Shown one piece after another: positions 54,443 through 63,023 of a DNA stretch of 64,000 nucleotides. Numbering within the stretch: the stretch's first letter is position 1; every line of letters starts with the position of its first letter. The stretch is from Candidatus Falkowella caecavicola (GTDB lineage: Bacteria > Bacillota > Clostridia > Oscillospirales > Ruminococcaceae). The position numbers and the translations under genes were made by a program. The stretch spans positions 1-64,000 of the forward strand of contig CAJFUK010000047.1 of assembly GCA_904420125.1 (NCBI GenBank), read 5' to 3'. The notes beneath the pieces were generated by a model, which had not been told where the DNA came from, searched no databases, and saw only the letters and a list, made by a program, of their open reading frames with translations.

Positions 54443-54925
54443 TTGTCTGAAAAAAAGAAGGGCAATACGGCGGCGATCGTATATGATCTTGCAAAGCCGA
54501 TTACCGATGCGCTCGGCCTGGTCCTCTGGGATGTGGTCTTTGAAAAAGAAGGCGCTTCCTGGTATCTGCGGATTGTGATCGACCGGGATGGGGACGATTT
54601 TGTTTCAACCGAGGACTGCTCGGCTGTCAGCCGCCAGCTGGATCCCCTTCTCGACGAAGCGGATCCGATCGAACAAAGTTATTATCTGGAGGTCATGTCT
54701 CCGGGACTTGGCCGCAAACTCAAGCGTCCCGAACATTTTGCTCCGTTTATCGGGGCGGAGGTTACGGTCCGGCTGATCAGACCGGTAGACGGAATACGTG
54801 ATTTTGTCGGAACGTTGACAGCTTTTGCCGACCGGACGGTCTTTCTTCAGACAGCATCCGGCCCCAAACAGTTTGCATTTACGGACTGTTCCTTTGTCAA
54901 GGTGAACGATGACCTGAACTTATAA
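54443..54925 (+). CDS. rimP: ribosome maturation factor RimP
   Basis: Assembly factor for the 30S subunit, binding near S12. 160 residues from TTG 54443, which follows GGTGGAGG; a longer ORF reaches 54344 but crosses the leader hairpin. Conserved segments: PITDALGLVLWDVVFEKEG, LRIVIDRDG, EDCSAVSRQLDPLLDE and YYLEVMSPGLGRKLKRPEHF. First gene of the operon rimP-nusA-ylxR-ylxQ-infB-rbfA-nrnA-truB. Confidence 0.95.
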   Translation: MSEKKKGNTAAIVYDLAKPITDALGLVLWDVVFEKEGASWYLRIVIDRDGDDFVSTEDCSAVSRQLDPLLDEADPIEQSYYLEVMSPGLGRKLKRPEHFAPFIGAEVTVRLIRPVDGIRDFVGTLTAFADRTVFLQTASGPKQFAFTDCSFVKVNDDLNL

Positions 54926-55010
54926 TCCGGCATATTGATGCAAACCATGTCCGGCCCGGAAATCAAATACAGATCCGGGCGGGACGTTTCATCCAGAAAG
55001 GAAGAAGGAA

Positions 55011-56105
55011 ATGAATAACGAGTTTTTTGACGCGCTGCTTCTGATCGAAAAAGAAAAAGGAATCAGTGCAGATTATCTGCTGGAAAAAATTCAGACCGCC
55101 ATCGCTCTGGCTGTAAAAAAAGATTTTGGCGGTATTGAACGGGTGAATGTAGACATTGATCCAGAATCCCGCCGCTTCCGGGTTACGATGATGAAAACCG
55201 TCGTGGAGGAAGTTGTGGATCCGGCCAATGAAATTCTTGTGGACGAGGCGATGCGTTACAGCAAACATCCCATCGTCGGAGAGCCGGTCGAGATCAAGCT
55301 GGAGACAAAACAGCTGGGCCGAATCGCTGCGCAGGCAGCCAAACATGTCATCCGGCAGGGGATCCGGGAGGCTGAACGCAGCCAGCTGCTGGATCAGTTC
55401 AACAGCAAATTACACGAGATCGTAACCGGTCTTGTCCAGAAGGTTGAGCCGGGTTCCGGAAACGCAACCATTGAAATTGACCGCAGCGAAGTGCTGCTGT
55501 TTAAAAACGATCAGATCCCCGGCGAGGTTCTGAAAGAAGGAGACCGGATTAAGGTCTATGTCTCCGATGTGGTGCTCAGCGAGCGCCGGTATGGACTTAA
55601 AATCAGCCGAACCCACCGCAATCTGGTCAAACGTTTATTTGAAATGGAGGTACCGGAGATTTTTGACGGTACTGTAGAAGTGAAATCTATTTCCCGCGAG
55701 GCTGGATCCCGTACCAAGATCGCCGTTTGGAGCAAGGATGAAAACGTGGATCCGATCGGAGCCTGTATCGGACCGAAAGGGAACCGGGTCAATGAAATTA
55801 TCAAGGAAATCAACGGCGAAAAAATCGATGTCATCAAATACAGCGAAGATCCGGCAGAGTTCATTTCCGCAGCTCTGGCGCCCGCTAACGTTATCCAAGT
55901 CAATATTCTGGATGAACAGGAAAAAAGCGCCCGGGTCATCGTTCCGGATCATCAGCTTTCCCTGGCAATCGGCAACAAGGGACAAAACGCAAAGCTGGCC
56001 GCAAGACTGACAGGGTATAAGATTGACATCCGACCGGAAAGCGGTTTTTACGGAGAGGACGATCCTGTTTCTACAAACGCTGACACGTCATCCGAGACGG
56101 AATAA
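55011..56105 (+). CDS. nusA: transcription termination/antitermination protein NusA
   Basis: RNA-polymerase-binding elongation factor controlling pausing, termination and antitermination. 364 residues, usual for Firmicutes (no acidic C-terminal repeats). N-terminal RNAP-binding domain (ALLLIEKEKGISADYLLEKI), S1 domain (about 130-200), KH1 with IGPKGNRVNEIIKEI and KH2 with IGNKGQNAKLAARLTGY. Strong AAAGGAAGAAGGA ribosome site before ATG 55011. Confidence 0.97.
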   Translation: MNNEFFDALLLIEKEKGISADYLLEKIQTAIALAVKKDFGGIERVNVDIDPESRRFRVTMMKTVVEEVVDPANEILVDEAMRYSKHPIVGEPVEIKLETKQLGRIAAQAAKHVIRQGIREAERSQLLDQFNSKLHEIVTGLVQKVEPGSGNATIEIDRSEVLLFKNDQIPGEVLKEGDRIKVYVSDVVLSERRYGLKISRTHRNLVKRLFEMEVPEIFDGTVEVKSISREAGSRTKIAVWSKDENVDPIGACIGPKGNRVNEIIKEINGEKIDVIKYSEDPAEFISAALAPANVIQVNILDEQEKSARVIVPDHQLSLAIGNKGQNAKLAARLTGYKIDIRPESGFYGEDDPVSTNADTSSETE

Positions 56106-56147
56106 AAACATTTCATCTTCATCTACAGGCTGACAGGAGTGATGAAA

Positions 56148-56420
56148 ATGCCTGCGAAAAAAATTCCCCTGCGCATGTGTACCGGTTGTAATCAAATGAA
56201 GCCGAAAAAAGAGATGGTCCGGGTCGTTAAATCTCCCGAAGGAGAAATTTCCATCGATCTGACCGGAAAAAAGTCCGGGCGCGGCGCATATGTTTGCAGA
56301 AACATCGAATGTTTGCAGAAAGCACGGAAATCGCGGCGTTTTGAAAAAAGTTTCAGCCAGAAGATTCCGGATGCAGTATATGATCAAATGGAAGCTGACT
56401 TACGGGAAGGGGCGCTTTAG
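56148..56420 (+). CDS. ylxR: YlxR family RNA-binding protein
   Basis: 90 residues from ATG 56148, eight bases after AGGAG (two closer start codons lie upstream in frame). Contains the family core RMCTGCNQMKPKKEMVRVV, GRGAYVCRN and a basic C-terminal helix. DUF448, found between nusA and infB in Firmicutes; likely a nucleoid- or RNA-binding protein. Two CX2C-like cysteines may bind metal. Confidence 0.92.
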   Translation: MPAKKIPLRMCTGCNQMKPKKEMVRVVKSPEGEISIDLTGKKSGRGAYVCRNIECLQKARKSRRFEKSFSQKIPDAVYDQMEADLREGAL

Positions 56421-56424
56421 AAAA

Positions 56425-56760
56425 ATGGATACAGGTTTGCCCGTCCTTTCTCTATGCAGGAAAGCGGGGCTGCTTTCTATTGGTTTTGATATGACCAAAC
56501 AGGCATTGGCAGAACGCAAGGCAGTTCTGGTCGTTCTGGCGGACGGTATTTCTCCAAAAACAGAAAAGGAAATCTGTTTTTGGGCGAAAAAATATCAGGT
56601 AAATGTTTTTCGTTCTGCCGCAGATATACAGGAAATCAGCGCGCAGATCGGTAAAAAGGCTGGAGTGCTCGGCATTCTGAATCAGGGACTTGCCAAAAGT
56701 TACCTGAATAAACAGCCCCAGGCCGCACTCTTACAAGCGAACATATCTTCCGGAAAGTAA
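56425..56760 (+). CDS. ylxQ: YlxQ, L7Ae-family ribosomal-type protein
   Basis: 111 residues from ATG 56425 (an ORF extends upstream into ylxR with no ribosome site). L7Ae/L30e/S12e fold: VLSLCRKAGLLSIGFDMTKQAL, VLVVLADGISPKTEKEI and GKKAGVLGILNQGLAKSYL, with a K-turn-binding GxxxG loop form. Standard position between ylxR and infB. Binds K-turn RNA in relatives. Confidence 0.92.
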   Translation: MDTGLPVLSLCRKAGLLSIGFDMTKQALAERKAVLVVLADGISPKTEKEICFWAKKYQVNVFRSAADIQEISAQIGKKAGVLGILNQGLAKSYLNKQPQAALLQANISSGK

Positions 56761-56775
56761 ATTGGAGGTTTGTCT

Positions 56776-59346
56776 ATGACCGTTAAATACCGTGTACATG
56801 AAGTAGCAAGGGATCTGAATGTCCCTGCAAAAGATATTATTGACCTGCTGGCAAAATATTTTGAAGGACCTAAAAAAAATATGACCGCCTTAAGCGACGA
56901 AGAGCTCAATGTCATCTTTGAGCACTTTACCCAGGAAAATCAGGTGAAAAGCTTTAACGATTATTTTGCTCTCCCGCAGACAGCGCCCAGAAAGGCCGCA
57001 GAAGTAAAGCAGGACGGCCCGTCCGACACGCCCAAAGCATCGGCAGAAAATGAAAAAGACACCGCTACAGAAAAAAAGACTGCGCCTAAGGCGGAGGAGC
57101 CGGTTGTTAAAAATCATCCCGCGCAGACAGAAGCAAAACCGAAACAGGAGGAAAAGCACATGGCCGAAGCACCGCAAAATCAGCAGTCTTCGCAGAATAA
57201 CACGCCTAAAAACAACACGGATAAAAAAGATAAAAACGAGGGCAAACCTGCCTCCCGTTCCCCCCACCAAAATAAGCAAAAGAAACCTGCTGCACCCCGT
57301 ATGCAGACTCAAAAGGACTTCTTTAAGGGCGGAAATAGTTCGACTTCCGACACATCGCCTTCTGTTGAAGCAAACAAAAACATCCGCCATGTCGATACCC
57401 GCACCGTGGCGGTCGATCTGGATAAATACAACGAAAAATACGAGCAGATCGCTTCCCAGAACCGGCGGGTCAACGATAACGTCCGCAAGCAGAAATTGAC
57501 CCAAAAATCAGCCAAGCGGGACCGCGCACAGTATTCCAAAAAAGAAACTGAAGCGCAGAAGCTGCAGCGGCTGGCACTTGAGCGCGCGCGCAAACAGCAG
57601 CTGAAAGTCCTGATTCCAGATGAAATCGTTGTTTCTGAACTGGCATCCCGGTTGAAGGTGACAGCCAGCGAAGTCATAAAAAAACTGATGGGCTTGGGCG
57701 TCATGGCGTCCCTCAATGAGACCATCGATTTCGACACGGCTTCCCTGGTCGCAGAAGAGCTCGGCGCAAAGGTAGAAAAGGAAATCATCGTTACCATTGA
57801 AGAAAGACTGTTTGATGAGGCGGAGGATCAGGAGGAGGATCTGGAAAGACGCAGTCCGGTTGTGGTGGTTATGGGACATGTAGACCACGGAAAGACTTCT
57901 CTTCTCGATAAGATTCGGCATTCCAATGTCACTTCCACCGAAGCCGGCGGCATTACCCAACATATCGGTGCGTATAAAGTCACGGTCGGAGACAAGGAAG
58001 TTACCTTCCTGGATACGCCCGGACATGAGGCGTTCACCTCCATGCGGGCGCGCGGCGCTTCACTGACTGATATTGCGATTCTGGTTGTAGCGGCTGACGA
58101 CGGCATTATGCCCCAGACGGTCGAGGCCATTAACCATGCGAAAGCGGCTGGCGTTTCCATCATTGTTGCCATCAACAAAATCGATAAACCCACGGCTAAT
58201 CCGGACCGTGTCAAACAGGAACTGACCAACTATGAACTGATTCCGGAAGAATGGGGCGGAGATACGATCTGCGTACCAGTTTCCGCTGTGACCGGCCAGG
58301 GTGTGCCGGAGCTGCTGGAAATGCTGACACTCGTTGCTGATATTAAGGAATTAAAGGCAAACCCGAACCGGCTGGCCAAAGGCGCTGTGATTGAAGCCCG
58401 TCTCGACAAAGGCCGCGGTCCGGTCGCTACTGTACTTGTCCAGAATGGAACGCTGCATGTTGGGGATACTATCATTGCCGGATCCACTGTAGGACGTGTC
58501 CGCGCCATGCTCAATGACAAAGGCGCCCTGGTAGAGAGTGCCGGTCCTTCGACACCGGTCGAAATCACCGGTCTGAACGAAGTTCCTTCTGCCGGCGACA
58601 TTGTCAACGCTGTAGAAAATGAGCGCCTGGCCAAAGAACTGGTCAGCCAGCGTAAACACGATGAAAAACAGGAACAGTTCAAGTCCTATCAGAAGGTCAC
58701 TCTCGACAACCTCTTCAGCCAGATTGAAGAAGGAGAAATGAAAGAACTCAACATCATTGTCAAAGCAGATGTGCAAGGTTCGGTTGAAGCTGTCAAGCAG
58801 TCCCTGGAACGCCTGTCCAACGATGAAGTACGGGTACGGGTGATTCATGGCGCTGTCGGCGCGATTTCCAAATCTGACATTATGCTGGCGAATGCTTCGA
58901 ATGCGATCATCATCGGCTTCAATGTTCGTCCAGATGCGGTAGCACGGGACAGTGCAGAGGAAGAAAACGTGGAAATGCGGCTTTATCGTGTCATTTACGA
59001 TGCGATTGAAGATGTTGAGCAGGCGATGAAGGGAATGCTCGCGCCTAAGACCAGAGAAGTGCAGCTTGGCCGTGCAGAGGTGCGCCAGGTTTATAAAATC
59101 AGCAACGTCGGTACCATTGCCGGATGCTATGTTCTGGAAGGTAAGGTAACCAGAAATGCACTGATCCGACTGGTGCGGGATGGCATCGTAATTGTCGAAG
59201 ACCAGATCAGTTCCTTAAAACGGTTTAAGGACGATGCAAAAGAAGTGACGCATGGCTTTGAATGCGGAATCGGCCTGCAAAAATTCAATGATATTAAAAC
59301 TGGTGATATTTTTGAATCTTTTATCATTGAGGAATACAGGGATTAG
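56776..59346 (+). CDS. infB: translation initiation factor IF-2
   Basis: GTPase that places initiator fMet-tRNA on the 30S. 856 residues. N-terminal winged-helix-like segment ([19 protein letters not shown]), then a lysine/glutamine/alanine-rich linker (about 70-260), a second IF2-N domain (about 280-330), then the GTPase core: G1 GHVDHGKTS at 367-375, G3 DTPGHEAF, G4 NKID, followed by domains II-IV. ATG 56776 follows GGAGG; a TTG two codons upstream is out. An in-frame ATG at residue 129 has a strong ribosome site of its own (see separate entry). Confidence 0.97.
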   Translation: MTVKYRVHEVARDLNVPAKDIIDLLAKYFEGPKKNMTALSDEELNVIFEHFTQENQVKSFNDYFALPQTAPRKAAEVKQDGPSDTPKASAENEKDTATEKKTAPKAEEPVVKNHPAQTEAKPKQEEKHMAEAPQNQQSSQNNTPKNNTDKKDKNEGKPASRSPHQNKQKKPAAPRMQTQKDFFKGGNSSTSDTSPSVEANKNIRHVDTRTVAVDLDKYNEKYEQIASQNRRVNDNVRKQKLTQKSAKRDRAQYSKKETEAQKLQRLALERARKQQLKVLIPDEIVVSELASRLKVTASEVIKKLMGLGVMASLNETIDFDTASLVAEELGAKVEKEIIVTIEERLFDEAEDQEEDLERRSPVVVVMGHVDHGKTSLLDKIRHSNVTSTEAGGITQHIGAYKVTVGDKEVTFLDTPGHEAFTSMRARGASLTDIAILVVAADDGIMPQTVEAINHAKAAGVSIIVAINKIDKPTANPDRVKQELTNYELIPEEWGGDTICVPVSAVTGQGVPELLEMLTLVADIKELKANPNRLAKGAVIEARLDKGRGPVATVLVQNGTLHVGDTIIAGSTVGRVRAMLNDKGALVESAGPSTPVEITGLNEVPSAGDIVNAVENERLAKELVSQRKHDEKQEQFKSYQKVTLDNLFSQIEEGEMKELNIIVKADVQGSVEAVKQSLERLSNDEVRVRVIHGAVGAISKSDIMLANASNAIIIGFNVRPDAVARDSAEEENVEMRLYRVIYDAIEDVEQAMKGMLAPKTREVQLGRAEVRQVYKISNVGTIAGCYVLEGKVTRNALIRLVRDGIVIVEDQISSLKRFKDDAKEVTHGFECGIGLQKFNDIKTGDIFESFIIEEYRD
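57146..57162 (+). promoter_or_regulatory. internal ribosome-binding site and ATG inside infB
   Basis: AGGAGG at 57146-57151, eight bases before an in-frame ATG at 57160-57162 (Met 129). It would give a 728-residue IF-2 lacking the first N domain and part of the linker, like the IF2-beta forms known from Escherichia coli and Bacillus. Confidence 0.75.
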
Positions 59347-59370
59347 CCCAATTGATGGAGGTTTTTGCCA

Positions 59371-59712
59371 ATGGCAAGTTTTAAAGCAGATCGGCTCGCG
59401 GAGGATATCCGCCATGAACTGAGCGCTATTATGCGGGATCTCAAAGATCCCCGTATTCAGGGAAAAATGCTCAGTATTGTAAAAGTTGATCTTTCCAATG
59501 ATTTATCCCATGCCAAAATTTATATCAGCGATATGAAAGGAATCGACTCTGCCAAAGAGGCGGTTAAGGGCCTGGAAAGCGCTTCCGGTTTCATCCGCCG
59601 GGAGCTGCTCGGGATCCTTCGCATCCGCAAATGCCCTGAACTGAAATTTATTCCGGACGATTCCATCGAACACAGCGCATATATCAGCAAGATCATCGAA
59701 AGCATCGAATAA
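59371..59712 (+). CDS. rbfA: 30S ribosome-binding factor RbfA
   Basis: Cold-shock assembly factor for the 30S subunit, KH-like fold. 113 residues from ATG 59371 (GGAGG nine bases upstream; a TTG two codons earlier is the alternative). Conserved RLAEDIRHELSAIMRD, VDLSNDLSHAKIYIS and CPELKFIPDDSIEHSAYIS. Directly after infB in the operon. Confidence 0.95.
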   Translation: MASFKADRLAEDIRHELSAIMRDLKDPRIQGKMLSIVKVDLSNDLSHAKIYISDMKGIDSAKEAVKGLESASGFIRRELLGILRIRKCPELKFIPDDSIEHSAYISKIIESIE

Positions 59713-59737
59713 TACTTGAAAAGAGGAGGCCTTTATT

Positions 59738-60694
59738 TTGAAAATATCTGCAGAAGAAGCGGCGCGTTGCCTGCGCGCTGCAGATGACGTCCTCATCCTG
59801 ATGCACAGAAATCCGGACGGAGACGCGATCGGCAGCGGGCTGGCCTTATGCCATGTACTGCGGAGTCTCGGAAAAAGGGCACGTGTATTGTGTGCGGATC
59901 CATTTCCAAGATCTTTTAAGTTTCTGGAAGAAACCTACACACAAGACAGCTTTGTCCCCAAAACCATCGTTGCTGTGGATATTGCCGATCCACAGCTGTT
60001 AGGCAGCCTATCCCAATATGCTGCGCAGGTTGATCTTTGTATTGATCACCATATTTCCAATACTCTTTATGCAGAAAAAACCTATGTTGTTCCCGAAGCT
60101 TCTTCTACGGCAGAGGTTTTGATGGAAATTTTTGACCTGCTTGGCGTCTCTGTTGATCAAACCGTTGCCACATGCTTATATACCGGGATGGCAACTGACA
60201 CGGGCTGCTTTAAATATGGGAATACATCTCCTCATACCCATCGGTGCGCGGCTCGCCTGATGGAGGTCGGCATACCCTATGCTGAAATCAATTATCACTT
60301 TTTTGACTGTAAATCCAAAGCCCGGCTGCTGATCGAACGTGCCGCACTTGACTCTATGGAGTTCCATTTTAACGACCGCTGCGCGCTTTTGGTGATCAGC
60401 AAACAAATGCTGGCCCAGACGGGGGCGGATGCCGCTGATTATGACGGCCTATCCGGGATGGCACGACAGGTTGAAGGAGTAGAAGTAGGGATTACGATCC
60501 GCGAACAGGAAAATGGGGAATATAAGGTCTCGCTTCGCACAGCGTTTTCGCTGGATGCGTCTGCTATCTGTAAATCTTTAGGCGGCGGCGGGCATAAACA
60601 AGCTGCCGGCTGTACGTTGAAAGGCAGTCTGGAACAGGTCAAACAGACGCTGCTTTGTGCTGTGGAAACCGCACTCACGGGAGGAAAATCTTGA
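59738..60694 (+). CDS. nrnA: DHH family nanoRNase/pAp phosphatase NrnA
   Basis: Bifunctional oligoribonuclease and 3'-phosphoadenosine 5'-phosphate phosphatase. 318 residues from TTG 59738, with GGAGG upstream. DHH domain motifs: HRNPDGDAIGS, AVDIADPQ and CIDHHISN with its Asp-His-His metal ligands; DHHA1 at the C terminus with SLGGGGHKQAAGC, which binds substrate. Overlaps truB by four bases (TTGA). Confidence 0.95.
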   Translation: MKISAEEAARCLRAADDVLILMHRNPDGDAIGSGLALCHVLRSLGKRARVLCADPFPRSFKFLEETYTQDSFVPKTIVAVDIADPQLLGSLSQYAAQVDLCIDHHISNTLYAEKTYVVPEASSTAEVLMEIFDLLGVSVDQTVATCLYTGMATDTGCFKYGNTSPHTHRCAARLMEVGIPYAEINYHFFDCKSKARLLIERAALDSMEFHFNDRCALLVISKQMLAQTGADAADYDGLSGMARQVEGVEVGITIREQENGEYKVSLRTAFSLDASAICKSLGGGGHKQAAGCTLKGSLEQVKQTLLCAVETALTGGKS

Positions 60695-61584
60695 ACGGAA
60701 TTCTTTGTATCAATAAACCCCAGGGATTTACTTCCTTTGACGTGATCGCCAAACTGCGTGGCATGACCCGAATCCGCCGGATTGGACATGCCGGTACTTT
60801 AGATCCAATGGCAACCGGCGTGCTTCCGATTTTTATCGGCGGGGCTGTCCGCGCAGTGGATTTGATGCCGGAAACCGACAAACGCTATACGGCGCTATTT
60901 CGCCTGGGAATGACAACCAACACCCAGGACATAACCGGGGAAGTTATATCCCAAACGGTTTCCCACTGCACAAAAGAGGAACTTCTCTCTGTCCTTCCCC
61001 TTTTTCAAGGAGAAATTTTACAGGTTCCGCCCATGTTTTCTGCTGTTCAGGTCAATGGACAGCGCCTCTATGATCTGGCACGGCAGGGAAAAGAGGTCAA
61101 GCGGGATCCCCGTCCGGTTTTGATTCGGGAATTAAACCTGACTGCTTTTGAGGAAGCATCCCAGACAGGAACATTGGATATCCTTTGTTCAAAAGGTACA
61201 TATATCCGCACCTTATGCCACGATATTGGCGAAAAATTAGGTTGCGGCGCGGTTCTGACCGGGCTCATCCGGACCATGTCGGGGGTATTTACACTGGCAG
61301 ACAGTATGACAATGGAGCAGGCGCAGCAGTTGACTCAGGAGGGAACCCTATTATCCCATTTGACGCCGGTTGACCGTGTTTTCGCCTCTCTTCCCAAAAT
61401 AATTCTCTCTCCGGTTCAGACAAAAAAATTTCTCAATGGGGTACGGTTGGATCTGCATCGTATTCACAGGGAAAGCGATGCACCCGAACAAAGAATCTAT
61501 GGAAATAACGGCGATTTTCTCGGCATTGCAACGCTGCAGAAGGAAACCGAGGAACTCGTCATCAAAAAACTGTTTGCCCGGTAA
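60691..61584 (+). CDS. truB: tRNA pseudouridine(55) synthase TruB
   Basis: Isomerises U55 of the T-loop in all tRNAs. 297 residues from TTG 60691, overlapping the nrnA stop (TTGA) with GGAGG upstream. Catalytic Asp in GHAGTLDPMATGVLPI, the KRYTALFRLGMTTNTQD segment, and the PUA-type C-terminal domain. In Bacillus ribC/ribF follow truB; here the operon ends at the terminator 61630-61671. Confidence 0.96.
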   Translation: MNGILCINKPQGFTSFDVIAKLRGMTRIRRIGHAGTLDPMATGVLPIFIGGAVRAVDLMPETDKRYTALFRLGMTTNTQDITGEVISQTVSHCTKEELLSVLPLFQGEILQVPPMFSAVQVNGQRLYDLARQGKEVKRDPRPVLIRELNLTAFEEASQTGTLDILCSKGTYIRTLCHDIGEKLGCGAVLTGLIRTMSGVFTLADSMTMEQAQQLTQEGTLLSHLTPVDRVFASLPKIILSPVQTKKFLNGVRLDLHRIHRESDAPEQRIYGNNGDFLGIATLQKETEELVIKKLFAR

Positions 61585-61629
61585 TGTGTTTTAGGATCAA
61601 AAAATAAGGGTAAAAGGCAAATACAAACC

Positions 61630-61671
61630 AGAAAAGAGGGTAAAGGCATATATGCTTTTACCCTCTTTTCT
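61630..61671. terminator. long near-perfect palindromic terminator
   Basis: A 42-bp near-perfect inverted repeat centred at 61650/61651 (one G.T pair), with A-rich left and T-rich right arms. It can terminate truB on the plus strand and the convergent pepT on the minus strand. Confidence 0.85.
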
Positions 61672-61710
61672 ATTTCTAATACATGCCCTCTGCACGACCC
61701 GCACAATGAT

Positions 61711-62937
61711 TTATCGGGATTTGTCCTGTGCGGTTACCAGCTGGCAGAGCACATCGACCATCCGATCCATCGACTGTACCGGAATATATTCAAACCGGCC
61801 GTGAAAATTATGTCCACCGGTCGAAAGATTCGGACAGGGGAGACCCTCATACGACAGACGCGCGCCGTCTGTTCCTCCGCGAATCGGAACAATCCTGGGG
61901 ACGACGCCGCAGGCCTGCATAGCCTGTTCCGCTCGTTTGACGATCTCCAGACGAGGCATTATTTTTTCTTTCATGTTATAATAAGAATCTTTGATTTGCA
62001 CGGCAATCGTATTCTCTCCAAACAGGTCGTTCAGATAGGCGGCAATCTGTTGGATACGGTTTTTCTTTTCTGCAAATTTTCCACTGTCATGATCCCGGAT
62101 AATATAATGCAAGACGGCTTTTTCTTCGTCGCCTTCCATTCCGCACAGATGATAAAATCCTTCATAACCCTGCGTATAGGCGGGATTTTCAAAAACAGGA
62201 AGCATGGAATGAAACTGCATACCAATCAGCAGGGCGTTTTTCATCTTTCCCTTTGCGCTGCCCGGATGGATATTGACGCCATGCACCTCGATGACCGCAG
62301 CCGCTGCATTAAAATTTTCATATTCAATTTCTCCCAGAGCGCCTCCGTCCACTGTATAAGCAAAATCTGCGCCAAATCCAGGAATATTAAACCGGTCCGC
62401 CCCCCGTCCAATTTCTTCATCTGGGGTAAAACCGATACAAATCTTTCCATGCGGCAAATCGGATTTGATGATTTGTTCAGCCGCTGTCAGGATCTCCGCA
62501 ATGCCGGCCTTATCATCCGCTCCCAGCAATGTGGTGCCGTCGGTCACGATCAGATCCTGCCCAACATACGCCAATAAACTGTCAAATTCCTGCGGAGACA
62601 TAAAAATTTTCTTTTCAGGATGAAGACAGATGGTTCCACCATCATAATGATGCAGGATCTGTGGATGAATCTTTTCTCCCGCGCAGGAAGGGGAGACATC
62701 CATATGGGCAATCAAGCCGATGGATGGTTGATCTTCCATCCCTTCTGTTGCCGGGATATGTCCGTAGACATATCCGTCCGCATCCATACCGGCATCGGTC
62801 ATCCCCATATCCTGCATTTCCCGGACCAGCATCTGTCCCAGAACCCGCTGACCTTCTGTGGAAGGGCAGGTTTCACTGTTTTCATTTGAGGTTGTGTGTA
62901 CCGCGACATATTGTAAAAAACGTTGGTACGCTCTCAT
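61711..62937 (-). CDS. pepT: tripeptide aminopeptidase PepT
   Basis: Zinc aminopeptidase of family M20B removing N-terminal residues from tripeptides. 408 residues from ATG 62937, with GGAGGG; an ORF to 62985 has no ribosome site. Metal ligands visible in IAHMDVSP (His, Asp), LLGADDKAGIAEI (Asp) and TPDEEIGRGADRF (Glu pair). Convergent to truB at the shared terminator; gyrA lies upstream. Confidence 0.95.
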   Translation of the reverse strand: MRAYQRFLQYVAVHTTSNENSETCPSTEGQRVLGQMLVREMQDMGMTDAGMDADGYVYGHIPATEGMEDQPSIGLIAHMDVSPSCAGEKIHPQILHHYDGGTICLHPEKKIFMSPQEFDSLLAYVGQDLIVTDGTTLLGADDKAGIAEILTAAEQIIKSDLPHGKICIGFTPDEEIGRGADRFNIPGFGADFAYTVDGGALGEIEYENFNAAAAVIEVHGVNIHPGSAKGKMKNALLIGMQFHSMLPVFENPAYTQGYEGFYHLCGMEGDEEKAVLHYIIRDHDSGKFAEKKNRIQQIAAYLNDLFGENTIAVQIKDSYYNMKEKIMPRLEIVKRAEQAMQACGVVPRIVPIRGGTDGARLSYEGLPCPNLSTGGHNFHGRFEYIPVQSMDRMVDVLCQLVTAQDKSR

Positions 62938-62971
62938 ATGCTCCCTCCTGTATATTTGATATAGATGGATT

Positions 62972-62998
62972 ACGCCTGCTGCCATTGGCAGCAGGCGT
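62972..62998. other. hairpin between gyrA and pepT
   Basis: A 12-bp perfect stem (62972-62983 with 62987-62998, 3-nt loop). T tracts are short on both strands, so it is a weak terminator or an mRNA-protecting hairpin after gyrA on the minus strand. Confidence 0.6.
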
Positions 62999-63023
62999 TT
63001 GTCCTGATCTTGTTATCTCCTGC

